Both the position numbers and the translations under genes were made by a program. Source: Acetobacteraceae bacterium (GTDB lineage: Bacteria; Pseudomonadota; Alphaproteobacteria; Acetobacterales; Acetobacteraceae). Taken from it: a DNA stretch of 17,819 bases. The stretch is taken from NCBI GenBank assembly GCA_019689515.1, contig JADGHI010000019.1, forward strand, positions 1-17,819, in the 5' to 3' direction. Shown here in pieces: positions 1 through 6,221 of the stretch (position 1 is its first letter; each line of letters opens with the position of its first letter). The notes below the pieces were generated by a model, which searched no databases, was not told the DNA's origin, and saw only the letters and a program-made list of their open reading frames with translations.

Positions 1-76
1 GACCGGGCTTGCCCCGCGGCAAGTGCTGCTCAACCACCGACCAAGCCTTGTCCGATAGCCAGAACAGCCGCGCCAT
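1..76 (-). mobile_element. IS5-family transposase, N-terminal fragment cut by the window edge
   Basis: Read leftwards from an ATG at 76, the sequence gives 25 residues beginning MARLFWLSDKAWSVVEQHLP, followed by RGKPG at the window edge. The pattern FWLSD-x-x-W-x-x-x-E-x-x-LP matches the start of IS5-family (IS427-group) transposases, where this stretch forms the small N-terminal DNA-binding domain ahead of the DDE catalytic domain. A GGGAGAGG ribosome-binding sequence precedes the ATG. Only the start is visible, so it is not possible to say whether the gene is intact; in this IS group the transposase is often split by a programmed frameshift. The element reads away from the neighbouring ABC operon. 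Family assignment comes from recognition of the motif, not from a search. Confidence 0.75.
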
Positions 77-172
77 CGCCGCCTCTCCCAACGGGCCATC
101 CCCATTCAGGAGGCGAAAACGCCAATCACCTCAAAAGGTTGTTTGAGGTCCCTACCTAGTGACGGACGGGCC
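77..172. mobile_element. Probable end region of the IS5-type element with two small hairpins
   Basis: This is the stretch between the transposase start and the unrelated DNA upstream of the ABC operon. It holds two short inverted repeats: GGCG-AAAA-CGCC at 112-123, and CCTCAAA-(6 nt)-TTTGAGG at 129-148. Such structured untranslated DNA is usual between the terminal repeat and transposase start in IS427-group elements. The exact boundary cannot be fixed because the partner end is outside the window. I place it roughly between 148 and 172, where CTAG (157-160) could be part of the target or terminal sequence. Confidence 0.4.
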
Positions 173-331
173 AATCCCGCCATAGCGCAACGTCCGATCG
201 CTCCCGGAGGCGCTTCGCCGGCAGGCGTGATGCCGCACGGTCTCGCTTGCGCCCGGGCCGGAAATGGCGTTGGATCCACCCCGGGGAGAGGACGCGGCCG
301 CGGCCTTCGGCGACACGAAGGGAGACCGGAG
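173..331. other. Upstream region of the first ABC operon
   Basis: This is 159 bases between the putative IS end and the binding-protein start. An open frame runs through it from 143, but the translation is low-complexity Arg/Gly/Pro and resembles no protein, so I treat it as non-coding. A weak promoter-like pair is present, TTGCGC at 247-252 and TTGGAT at 270-275 with 17 bases between, but the -10 match is poor. An AAGGGAG ribosome-binding sequence at 318-324 lies 7 bases before the ATG at 332. Confidence 0.35.
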
Positions 332-1318
332 ATGGTGCGGAACGCCATCGCGGCCGGCATGGTGGCGCTTGCGCTCGGCGCAGCAGCGCAACCGGCCCGC
401 GCGCAGGACCGCGTACTGCTGCAGCTCGACTGGATTCCAACCGGGGAGCACGCGGCCTATTACGCCGGCCAGCAGCGCGGCTTCTGGCGGGAGAACGGGA
501 TCGAGCTCTCGCTGACCCGCGGCTACGGCTCAGGCGACACGGTGAACAAGGTGGCCGCGGGCGCGGCGCAGTTCGGCGTGGCCGATGTCGGCGCCGTGCT
601 TGCGGCGCGCGCGCAGACGAATGTGCCCGTGCGCTCGATTTCGGCGGTCTATACCCATTCGCCGCATTCGCTGTTCGTGCTGCGCTCCTCCGGGATCACC
701 ACGTTCCGCGGGCTGGAGGGGAAGCGCATCGCGATCACGCCGGGGAACAGCCACCGGCTCTACTTCCCGGAAGTGGCGCGCCGGGCGGGGACCGACCCGA
801 GCCGCATCCAGTGGGTGAACACCGACGCCTCGGCCATGGCGGCGATGCTGATCGCGCGCCGCGTGGACGCCGCCCCGTTCTACTCGATCCACTGGTATTA
901 CCAGAACAAGGCGGCGCGCCGGGCGGGCGAGGAAATCGTGGCGCTGCCCTTCGTCGAGACGGGCTTCGCGATCTATGCCGCCTCGCTCGTGACGCATGAC
1001 GACACCATCGCCCGCAACCCGGACCTCGTGCGCCGCTTCCTGCGCGGAGCGCAGCGGAGCTTCGAGTGGTCGCGCGACAACCAAGCGGAGGCGTGCCGCC
1101 TGCACGTGGCGCGCAACCCCGAGGTCGAGCAGGACGACTGCGAGGGCTCGCTGCGGGCGGTGATGACCTTCGTGTTCAACGACCATCAGCGCCAGACCGG
1201 GCTCGGGCGCTTCGATCCGGAGCACCTCGCCTTCACCTGGCGCGTCGTGGCGGAGAGCCTGAAGCTGAACCCGGACTGGGACCCGACCCAGGCGATCGAT
1301 ACGCGCTTCCTGCCGTGA
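332..1318 (+). CDS. NMT1/THI5-like ABC transporter substrate-binding protein
   Basis: A 328-residue periplasmic binding protein of the NMT1/THI5/SsuA group, which captures small organic ligands (thiamine-precursor pyrimidines, riboflavin, sulfonates and others in known members) for an ABC importer. The ATG at 332 is chosen because AAGGGAG lies 7 bases upstream and the protein then begins with a Sec signal peptide: basic MVRN, a hydrophobic Ala/Leu core, and an ARAQ-D cleavage region near residue 25. The mature start, LLQLDWIPTGEHAAYYAGQQ, is the hallmark of the family, and a GxSxxxxN-like ligand loop and the ADVGAVL segment follow. Two cysteines (EAC and DDC near the C-terminal third) could form a disulfide. 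Its stop overlaps the start of the ATPase gene, so it is the first gene of the operon. The ligand cannot be read from sequence. Confidence 0.9.
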   Translation: MVRNAIAAGMVALALGAAAQPARAQDRVLLQLDWIPTGEHAAYYAGQQRGFWRENGIELSLTRGYGSGDTVNKVAAGAAQFGVADVGAVLAARAQTNVPVRSISAVYTHSPHSLFVLRSSGITTFRGLEGKRIAITPGNSHRLYFPEVARRAGTDPSRIQWVNTDASAMAAMLIARRVDAAPFYSIHWYYQNKAARRAGEEIVALPFVETGFAIYAASLVTHDDTIARNPDLVRRFLRGAQRSFEWSRDNQAEACRLHVARNPEVEQDDCEGSLRAVMTFVFNDHQRQTGLGRFDPEHLAFTWRVVAESLKLNPDWDPTQAIDTRFLP

Positions 1319-2100
1319 TCCGGATCGAACGCGTCAGCAAGACCTTCCGCGGGCGCGACGGCGGCGCGGTGGAGGCGTTGCGCGAGGTTTCGCTCGAAGT
1401 GGCGGCGGGGGAGTTCGTCGCCATCGTCGGCGCCTCGGGCTGCGGCAAGTCAACCCTGCTGAGGCTAGTGGCAGGGCTGGTGCCGGCGAGTTCCGGCACC
1501 GTGATGCTCGACGGGGCGGTGGTGCGCGAACCTCGGGCGGAGACGGCGATGGTGTTCCAGGCGCCGACCCTGCTGCCCTGGGCGGACGTGCTGCGCAACG
1601 TCACCTTTCCGCTGCGCCTTATGCGGCGAGCCGACTCGGGGACGGAGGACCGGGCGCGCGCGCTGCTCGCCATGGCGGGACTTGCGGGATTCGAGAACCG
1701 ACTGCCGCGCGAGCTTTCGGGCGGGATGCAGCAGCGGGTCTCGATCTGCCGCGCACTGCTGCAAGAGCCGCGCGTGCTGCTGATGGACGAGCCCTTCGGC
1801 GCGCTGGACGCGCTGACGCGCGAGGAGATGAGCCTCGAACTGCTGCGGCTCTGGGCGGCCCGGCGGATGGCGGTGCTGTTCGTCACGCACTCGATCCCGG
1901 AGGCGGTGCTGCTCGCCGACCGCGTGGTGGTGATGTCGCCGCGCCCGGGGCGCGTTGTGGACGTAGTGGAGGTCGGGCTGCCGCGGCCGCGGAGCTTCGA
2001 CCAGGAGGGAAGTGATGAGTTCCAGCGCTGCGCCCAGCGCATCCGCGCCCACATCTTCGGCGAGCGAGGCGCAGGCGGGGGCGCCGCGCGCGCGGCATGA
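1315..2100 (+). CDS. ABC transporter ATP-binding protein (SsuB/TauB/NrtD type)
   Basis: A 261-residue cytoplasmic ATPase that would energise import by the preceding binding protein and following permease. All ABC motifs are present: Walker A GASGCGKST (residues 39-47), Q-loop Gln82 in MVFQAPTLLPW, signature LSGGMQQR (134-141), Walker B VLLMDEP (154-160), D-loop ALD, and switch His192 in VTHSIPEA. The Q-loop wording LLPW and the THSIPEAVLLADRVVVMS segment are typical of the nitrate/sulfonate/taurine subgroup. The start is a GTG at 1315 whose last two bases begin the upstream TGA, a 4-base GTGA overlap. It has to start here because the frame upstream only shadows the binding protein. The final 28 codons overlap the permease gene, giving a Gly/Ala-rich tail that probably lies outside the folded domain. 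Confidence 0.92.
   Translation: MIRIERVSKTFRGRDGGAVEALREVSLEVAAGEFVAIVGASGCGKSTLLRLVAGLVPASSGTVMLDGAVVREPRAETAMVFQAPTLLPWADVLRNVTFPLRLMRRADSGTEDRARALLAMAGLAGFENRLPRELSGGMQQRVSICRALLQEPRVLLMDEPFGALDALTREEMSLELLRLWAARRMAVLFVTHSIPEAVLLADRVVVMSPRPGRVVDVVEVGLPRPRSFDQEGSDEFQRCAQRIRAHIFGERGAGGGAARAA
2003..2008 (+). promoter_or_regulatory. Shine-Dalgarno AGGAGG inside the ATPase gene
   Basis: A full-consensus AGGAGG lies 6 bases before the ATG at 2015. It is embedded in the coding sequence of the ATPase and sets the permease start well inside that gene. The GTG at 2012 is in the same frame but too close to this site. Confidence 0.75.
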
Positions 2101-2878
2101 GACGATCGCGCGCCTGCGCGGCGCCCTGCCGGCCTGGATCGCGGTAATCGTCTTCTTCCTGGTGTGGGAGGCGTCCTGCCGGCTGTTCGGCATCCGCGAA
2201 TTCATCCTGCCGGCACCGAGCGCGATCTGGGCGGCGACGGTCGCGGTGTGGCCGACGGTCCTCGGCCACACCTGGGCGACCTTCCTGACGGCGATGGGCG
2301 GGTTCCTCGCCTCGGTCGTGATCAGCCTGCCGCTGGCGATGCTGATCGCGGCCTCGCCGACGATCTCGGCGGCGGTCTATCCGCTGCTCGTGGTGACTCA
2401 GTCCATCCCGAAGGTGGCGCTGGCGCCGATCCTGATCATCGCGCTCGGCGCGAACGAGGTGCCTCGGATCATCGTCACCTTCCTGGTCGCCTTCTTCCCG
2501 CTGGTGGTCGGGGCGGTAGCGGGGCTGCTCGCCACGCCGCCCGAGCTGATCGAGCTCGGCCGCGCCTGCCGCGCTGGGAAGGTGCAGGAGCTGCTGCGCA
2601 TCCGCCTGCCCTACGCCGTGCCCTTCGTGTTCGGCGGCCTGAAGGTAGCGGCGGCGCTCTCCGTGGTCGGCGCGGTGGTGGCGGAGTTCGTCGGCGCGGA
2701 TGCGGGACTGGGCTACCTGATCCAGACCTCGATGTCGTTCTTCCGGCCGTCGCTGGCCTACGGCGCCGTGGTGATCCTCGCGCTGATGGGCATCCTGATG
2801 TTCTGGGCTGTGGAGCTGGTCGAGCGGGTCTTCTTCCCCTGGTCGAGCGGCGCCGGGCAGCCCGCGATGGGCGCATGA
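2015..2878 (+). CDS. ABC transporter permease (SsuC/TauC/NMT1-partner type)
   Basis: A 287-residue inner-membrane permease of the binding-protein-dependent transport family. After a Ser/Ala-rich cytoplasmic N-terminus of about 30 residues come roughly six membrane spans: near residues 39-56, 85-110, 115-138, 145-170, 205-230 and 245-270. The cytoplasmic EAA loop that docks on the ATPase is visible as ELIELGRACRAGKVQELLRI followed by LPYAVPFVFGG. The SIPKVALAPILII and GLGYLI segments are typical of the sulfonate/nitrate/NMT1 permeases. The start at ATG 2015 is fixed by the AGGAGG at 2003-2008, although it makes the gene overlap the ATPase by 86 bases. There is no later start codon before the first membrane span that would remove the overlap. 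Confidence 0.9.
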   Translation: MSSSAAPSASAPTSSASEAQAGAPRARHETIARLRGALPAWIAVIVFFLVWEASCRLFGIREFILPAPSAIWAATVAVWPTVLGHTWATFLTAMGGFLASVVISLPLAMLIAASPTISAAVYPLLVVTQSIPKVALAPILIIALGANEVPRIIVTFLVAFFPLVVGAVAGLLATPPELIELGRACRAGKVQELLRIRLPYAVPFVFGGLKVAAALSVVGAVVAEFVGADAGLGYLIQTSMSFFRPSLAYGAVVILALMGILMFWAVELVERVFFPWSSGAGQPAMGA

Positions 2879-2894
2879 AAAGAAGGACCGAGCC

Positions 2895-4406
2895 ATGGCA
2901 CGGAACGAACCCGGCTTCACCCTGATCTGCGGGGGCCTGCTCGCCGATCCCGCGAAGCGTCGGGCCGAGCCGGTGGATGTGCTGATCGAGGACGGCGTGA
3001 TCCGCGCTGTCGGTTCCGGGCTGGCGGTGCCGGAGGGCGCGCGGGTGGAAGACGCGGGCGGCATGGTGATCCATCCCGGCCTGATCAACGCCCACACCCA
3101 CGGCCATGGCGGCCTGGCACGCGGGCAGGGCGACAAATGGACGCTCGAACTGCTGCTCGCCGCGGCGCCGTGGATCGGCGGCAACCGTGCGCTCGCCGAC
3201 AAGAAGCTGACGACGCAGATCGTCGCGGCCGAGATGGTGCTGAAGGGCTGCACGGCGGCCTACGATCTCTACTACGAGTTCCCGCTGCCGACGCGCGAGG
3301 GCATGGACGCCGCGGCCGAGGCCTATGCCGAGGTGGGAATGCGCGCGGTGCTCGCGCCGATGGTCGCCGACCGCACCATGTACGAGGCGATCCCTGGGCT
3401 CTACGACGCGTTGCCGGCGGAGCTCCAGGCGGCGGTCGAGAAATTGCGGCTCGCGCCCTACGACAAGACCCTCGCCGCGATCTCCGACATCCTGCAGCAC
3501 TGGCAGTGGACGAGCCAGGACATTCGCGCGGCGGTCGCGCCGACCATTCCTCATCATTGCGCCGACGCCTTCATGTGCGGCTGCGCGAGGCTTGCGCGCG
3601 AGCACGGCGTCGGCCTGCACAGCCATGTCGGCGAGAGCAAGGTGCAGGCGCTCACAGGCATCAAGCGCTACGGCAAGACGCTGATCGCGCACATGGACAG
3701 CCTCGGGCTGCTCGGGCCGAATTTCACCGCGGCGCATGCGGTCTGGCTCGACGACGACGACATGAAGCGCGTGCGCGACGCGGGCGGGTCGCTGGCGCAC
3801 AACCCGGGCAGCAACATGCGGCTCGGCAATGGCATGTTCCCGCTGCGGCGGGCGCTCGATATCGGCGTGAATGTCGGGATCGGGACGGACGGGGCGAACT
3901 GCTCGGACAACCAGAACATGTACGAGGCGATGCGCTACGCCTCGATGCTGTCCAAGGTGCAGACGCCCGATCCGCGCCACTGGGCGAGTGTCGAGGAGGT
4001 CTATCGCGCCGCGACGGAAGGCTCCGCGCGGGCGCTGGGGTTCAAGGACATCGGTGCGATCGCGCCGGGGATGAAGGCGGACATCGTCTTCCTCGACCTC
4101 AATTCGGTGAACTGGATCCCGCACAACTGGACCGTGAACCAGTTGGTCCACGCCGAGGACGGGCTCTCGGTGCGGCACGTGATGATCGGCGGGCGCTTCG
4201 TCGTGCGCGACCGCAGGCTGCTGACGCTCGACCTGGCGAAGCTGGCGCGGGAGGCCGAAGCGGCGCGGGAGCGGCTGGAGGCGCTGAACGCTGGAATGCA
4301 CGAACTGTTCACCAAGCTGGAGCCGGTGGTGGCGAGCTTCTGCCCCGCCCTGGCCGCGCAGCCCTACCATGTCCGCCGGTATCTCTGCGACGCGCCGGGC
4401 CCCTGA
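2895..4406 (+). CDS. Metal-dependent amidohydrolase (AtzA/TrzA/cytosine-deaminase type)
   Basis: A 503-residue cytoplasmic hydrolase of the amidohydrolase superfamily, in the branch that deaminates or dechlorinates purine, pyrimidine, guanine-like and s-triazine rings. The TIM-barrel metal ligands are in place: HxH at His67/His69 (NAHTHGHGGLARG), His244 with Glu247 in HSHVGES, His281 in AHAVWLD, and Asp332 in GIGTDGANCSDN. The SLAHNPGSNMRLGNG segment is the substrate-loop signature of this branch. Small beta-sandwich segments flank the barrel at both ends, as expected. ATG 2895 follows an AGAAGGA ribosome-binding sequence and lies 16 bases after the permease stop, so it is in the operon and is likely to act on the imported compound. 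Deaminase and chlorohydrolase members cannot be separated reliably by eye, so I name no substrate. Confidence 0.85.
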   Translation: MARNEPGFTLICGGLLADPAKRRAEPVDVLIEDGVIRAVGSGLAVPEGARVEDAGGMVIHPGLINAHTHGHGGLARGQGDKWTLELLLAAAPWIGGNRALADKKLTTQIVAAEMVLKGCTAAYDLYYEFPLPTREGMDAAAEAYAEVGMRAVLAPMVADRTMYEAIPGLYDALPAELQAAVEKLRLAPYDKTLAAISDILQHWQWTSQDIRAAVAPTIPHHCADAFMCGCARLAREHGVGLHSHVGESKVQALTGIKRYGKTLIAHMDSLGLLGPNFTAAHAVWLDDDDMKRVRDAGGSLAHNPGSNMRLGNGMFPLRRALDIGVNVGIGTDGANCSDNQNMYEAMRYASMLSKVQTPDPRHWASVEEVYRAATEGSARALGFKDIGAIAPGMKADIVFLDLNSVNWIPHNWTVNQLVHAEDGLSVRHVMIGGRFVVRDRRLLTLDLAKLAREAEAARERLEALNAGMHELFTKLEPVVASFCPALAAQPYHVRRYLCDAPGP

Positions 4407-4423
4407 GCACACGGGAAGAAGGA

Positions 4424-4430
4424 AGGAGGA
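4424..4430 (+). promoter_or_regulatory. Shine-Dalgarno AGGAGGA deciding a TTG start
   Basis: AGGAGGA ends 7 bases before the TTG at 4438, which is ideal spacing. This site argues for a TTG start of the cyclase-family gene rather than the in-frame ATG at 4369, which lies inside the upstream coding sequence and would add an unrelated 23-residue leader. Confidence 0.7.
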
Positions 4431-4437
4431 AAGAGCC

Positions 4438-5127
4438 TTGGAATTCATCGATCTCAGCCGCGAGATCTACCACCGGACGCCGGCGCATCCGAGCCATCCG
4501 CCGGTGATCGTCACCGTCTGGAACGACCATTCCGAGAAGAAGGTCGCGGGCAACACCGTCTTCACCAGCAAGTCGCTGACGCTGTCGCTGAGCGACCACT
4601 CGACGACGCATGTGGACGCGCCGGTGCATTTCGACCCCCGGCCGGGGGCGCTCTCGATCGACCAGGTGCCGCTCGAGAAATTCTACACGGAGGCGATCTG
4701 CCTCGACCTCTCCCATGTCCCGCTGAAGCACGCGGTCACGGTGCCGGAGATGGAGGATGCGCTGGCGCGGTCCGGCCAGGAGATCCGCAAGGGCGACACC
4801 GTGCTGCTGTGGATGGCGACGAACGAAAGGCTGTGGGGGACGCCGCGCTATCCGCACGACTTCCCGGGGCTGGCGGTCGAATCCGTGCACTGGCTCGCCG
4901 ATCGCGGCATCGGCATGTTCGGCGTCGAGGCGGTGAGCCCGGCACCGGAGGGCGAGCTGAATTTCCAGGCACACATGGCCTGCGCGGAGCGCGGGATCAC
5001 GCACATGGAATGCCTGTGCAACCTGGACAAGCTGGTCGGGCGCGGGCGGTTCCGCTTCATCGGATTCCCGCTGAAGATCCGCGGCGGCACGGGGAGTCCG
5101 ATCCGCGCCGTCGCGGTGTTCGAGTAG
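4438..5127 (+). CDS. Cyclase-family hydrolase (kynurenine formamidase/KynB-like)
   Basis: A 229-residue member of the metal-dependent cyclase family, which includes bacterial kynurenine formamidase and isatin hydrolase and cleaves amides or lactam-type bonds. The metal-binding signature H-x3-H-x-D-x3-H is present as HSTTHVDAPVH (His54, His58, Asp60, His64). A conserved later block contains His179 (FQAHM), Glu191 (HMECLCNLDKL) and the family-typical C-terminus FPLKIRGGTGSPIRAVA. The usual Gly-Val-Asp-Thr block is GVEAVSP here. Length is normal for the family (about 210-260). The TTG start is supported by AGGAGGA 7 bases upstream. The gene is 31 bases after the amidohydrolase, last in the operon, and would plausibly hydrolyse that enzyme's product. 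A true formamidase role is not implied, since no other tryptophan-pathway gene is nearby. Confidence 0.87.
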   Translation: MEFIDLSREIYHRTPAHPSHPPVIVTVWNDHSEKKVAGNTVFTSKSLTLSLSDHSTTHVDAPVHFDPRPGALSIDQVPLEKFYTEAICLDLSHVPLKHAVTVPEMEDALARSGQEIRKGDTVLLWMATNERLWGTPRYPHDFPGLAVESVHWLADRGIGMFGVEAVSPAPEGELNFQAHMACAERGITHMECLCNLDKLVGRGRFRFIGFPLKIRGGTGSPIRAVAVFE

Positions 5128-5135
5128 CGCGGCCG

Positions 5136-5231
5136 GCCGTATTGCAGGAGTGGACCAGCACCACGGCCGTGGTCCGCTCCGGGCTGGAACGCTGGCGCGA
5201 GGTGATCCGCGCCGCCGGGATCAGGCCGGAC
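5136..5231 (+). pseudogene. Relic of a Bug-type (TctC) receptor C-terminus
   Basis: In the gap between two convergent genes one plus-strand frame reads RSGLERWREVIRAAGIRPD (5175-5231), preceded by LQEWTSTTAVV. The pattern x-R-x-E/G-L-E-R-W-x-x-V-I-R-A-A-G-I-R-x-D is the ending of Bug solute-binding proteins of tripartite tricarboxylate transporters. No start, signal peptide or body of such a gene is present upstream, because the cyclase gene occupies that DNA in another frame. The normal stop after the final Asp is gone: the frame continues with TGT AGC, where a TAG lies one base out of frame. I read this as a decayed leftover of a gene replaced during rearrangement. A chance resemblance in G+C-rich DNA cannot be excluded without a search. 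Confidence 0.5.
5160..5173. repeat. 14-base perfect palindrome between convergent genes
   Basis: ACCACGGCCGTGGT is a perfect palindrome located between the stop codons of the cyclase gene (5127) and the dehydrogenase gene (5265). It could contribute to transcription ending between the operons, but it has no loop and no T-run on either side, so it is not a standard intrinsic terminator. It also falls inside the Bug-receptor relic. Confidence 0.3.
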
Positions 5232-5264
5232 TGTAGCAGGCGGGACGCAGTAGGGCGCCGCCGG

Positions 5265-6158
5265 TCAGGATGCGCCCTCCGCACCGCCGAGGAAGCGGTG
5301 GATCGCGGTGTTGTCCGCGCTCGGGCCGAGCGCCGCGACCGCATCGCGCCAAAGCCGCCGACACAGCGCAAGGGCCTGCGCGTCGAAGCCGGTTTCCTCG
5401 GCGATCGCGCCTGCCGTCTCCAGGTCCTTGGCCATCAGGCCGAGCTGGAAGCCACCGGCGTAGCGGCCGGAGAGGATCTCCTGCTTCGCCTTGGTCTCGG
5501 TCGCAACGTTGCGGCCGGAGGAAGCGTTCATCACCTCGGTCAGCACACCCAAGTCGAGGCCAAGCCGCGCGCCCATCTGCAACGCTTCGGACAGGGCGAG
5601 CAGCCCGGCGGCATAGACGTAGTTGTTCAGCGCCTTCATCGCGTGGCCGCTGCCGACGGCGCCACAGCGGATCAGCGTCTCGCCCATGCTGCGCAGCACG
5701 GGCTCCGCCTTGGCGAAGGCAGCATCGTCGCCGCCGACCATGATCGCGAGCGTGCCGGCGCGGGCCTTCGGCACGCTGCCCGAAACCGGTGCGTCGATCA
5801 GCGCGGCGCCGCGCGCGGCGGCGAGCGCGGCGAGGCGCCGTGTCTCGGCCGGGATCGAGGAGCCCATGTCGATCACGAGCGCGCCGGGGCGCAGCGCACC
5901 GAGCAGGCCGTCCGCGCCCTCCATCACCTGCGCGACGACCGCGCTGGTCGGCAGCATCAGCACGATGATATCCGCGCCTGCGGTGACGGCGGCGGGGGTC
6001 GGCGCGAACTCCAGTTGACCTGCCGGCGCGCCGTCCCGCAGCGCGGCGCGCGCGGTCTCGGCCGTGTCGCAGGCCAGCAGGCGATGGCCCTTCGCGAGCA
6101 GGCAGCGCGCCATCGGCAGGCCCATCATGCCGAGGCCGATGAAGCCGATCGGACCCAT
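5265..6158 (-). CDS. NAD(P)-dependent beta-hydroxyacid dehydrogenase (HIBADH family)
   Basis: A 297-residue cytoplasmic oxidoreductase of the 3-hydroxyisobutyrate dehydrogenase / tartronate-semialdehyde reductase family. The Rossmann motif GFIGLGMMG is at residues 5-13 and Asp31 ends the second strand (LLACD), which suggests NAD(H) over NADP(H). The substrate motif reads DAPVSGS-x5-AGTLAIMVGG (residues 123-143), with Ser128 where most members have Gly. Catalytic Lys175 is in GSGHAMKALNNY with Asn178/Asn179, and KDLETA follows. The start at ATG 6158 is chosen for its exact fit to the family N-terminus and the AAGGGAAGGA site just upstream; an in-frame ATG at 6215 would add an arginine-rich leader that overlaps a hairpin. 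It is the last gene of the eight-gene operon, 63 bases after hyuA, and would handle a hydroxyacid or semialdehyde product. Substrate unknown. Confidence 0.88.
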   Translation of the reverse strand: MGPIGFIGLGMMGLPMARCLLAKGHRLLACDTAETARAALRDGAPAGQLEFAPTPAAVTAGADIIVLMLPTSAVVAQVMEGADGLLGALRPGALVIDMGSSIPAETRRLAALAAARGAALIDAPVSGSVPKARAGTLAIMVGGDDAAFAKAEPVLRSMGETLIRCGAVGSGHAMKALNNYVYAAGLLALSEALQMGARLGLDLGVLTEVMNASSGRNVATETKAKQEILSGRYAGGFQLGLMAKDLETAGAIAEETGFDAQALALCRRLWRDAVAALGPSADNTAIHRFLGGAEGAS

Positions 6159-6174
6159 TTCCTTCCCTTTCCTT

Positions 6175-6207
6175 CGCCTCGCGCCGATCCTTAGTCGGCG
6201 CGAGGCG
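6175..6207 (-). other. Intercistronic hairpin with a perfect 13-bp stem
   Basis: Positions 6175-6187 (CGCCTCGCGCCGA on the plus strand) are exactly complementary to 6195-6207, with a 7-base loop. It sits in the only sizeable gap of the operon, starting 14 bases after the hyuA stop and ending 16 bases before the dehydrogenase ATG. There is no T-run after the stem on either strand, so a normal intrinsic terminator is unlikely. An RNA-stability, processing or partial-termination role that sets the level of the last gene relative to hyuA is my inference. Confidence 0.6.
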
Positions 6208-6221
6208 GATGGCAATGCCGT

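Noticed and set aside
143..331. N-terminal extension of the NMT1-type binding protein starting at 143
   Set aside because: It would bury the clear signal peptide that starts at 332 and would overlap the probable IS end. The ribosome-binding sequence supports 332.
2475..4448. A 657-codon open frame on the minus strand opposite the amidohydrolase and permease
   Set aside because: The translation is Arg/His/Pro-rich with no recognisable domain, while the plus strand carries genes with complete active sites. It is a G+C-rich antisense shadow.
4438..5127. Assignment of the cyclase-family gene as kynurenine formamidase of tryptophan breakdown
   Set aside because: The motif is shared by the whole family, and no tryptophan dioxygenase or kynureninase gene is present nearby.
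5128..5264. Bidirectional intrinsic terminator between the convergent operons
   Set aside because: A 14-base palindrome exists at 5160-5173 but it lacks a loop and any T-run, so it does not meet the usual criteria.
4809..6194. 461-codon plus-strand frame crossing the cyclase end and the dehydrogenase
   Set aside because: Most of it is antisense to the dehydrogenase or out of frame with the cyclase. Only the short 5136-5231 part looks like protein, and that is reported as a Bug relic.
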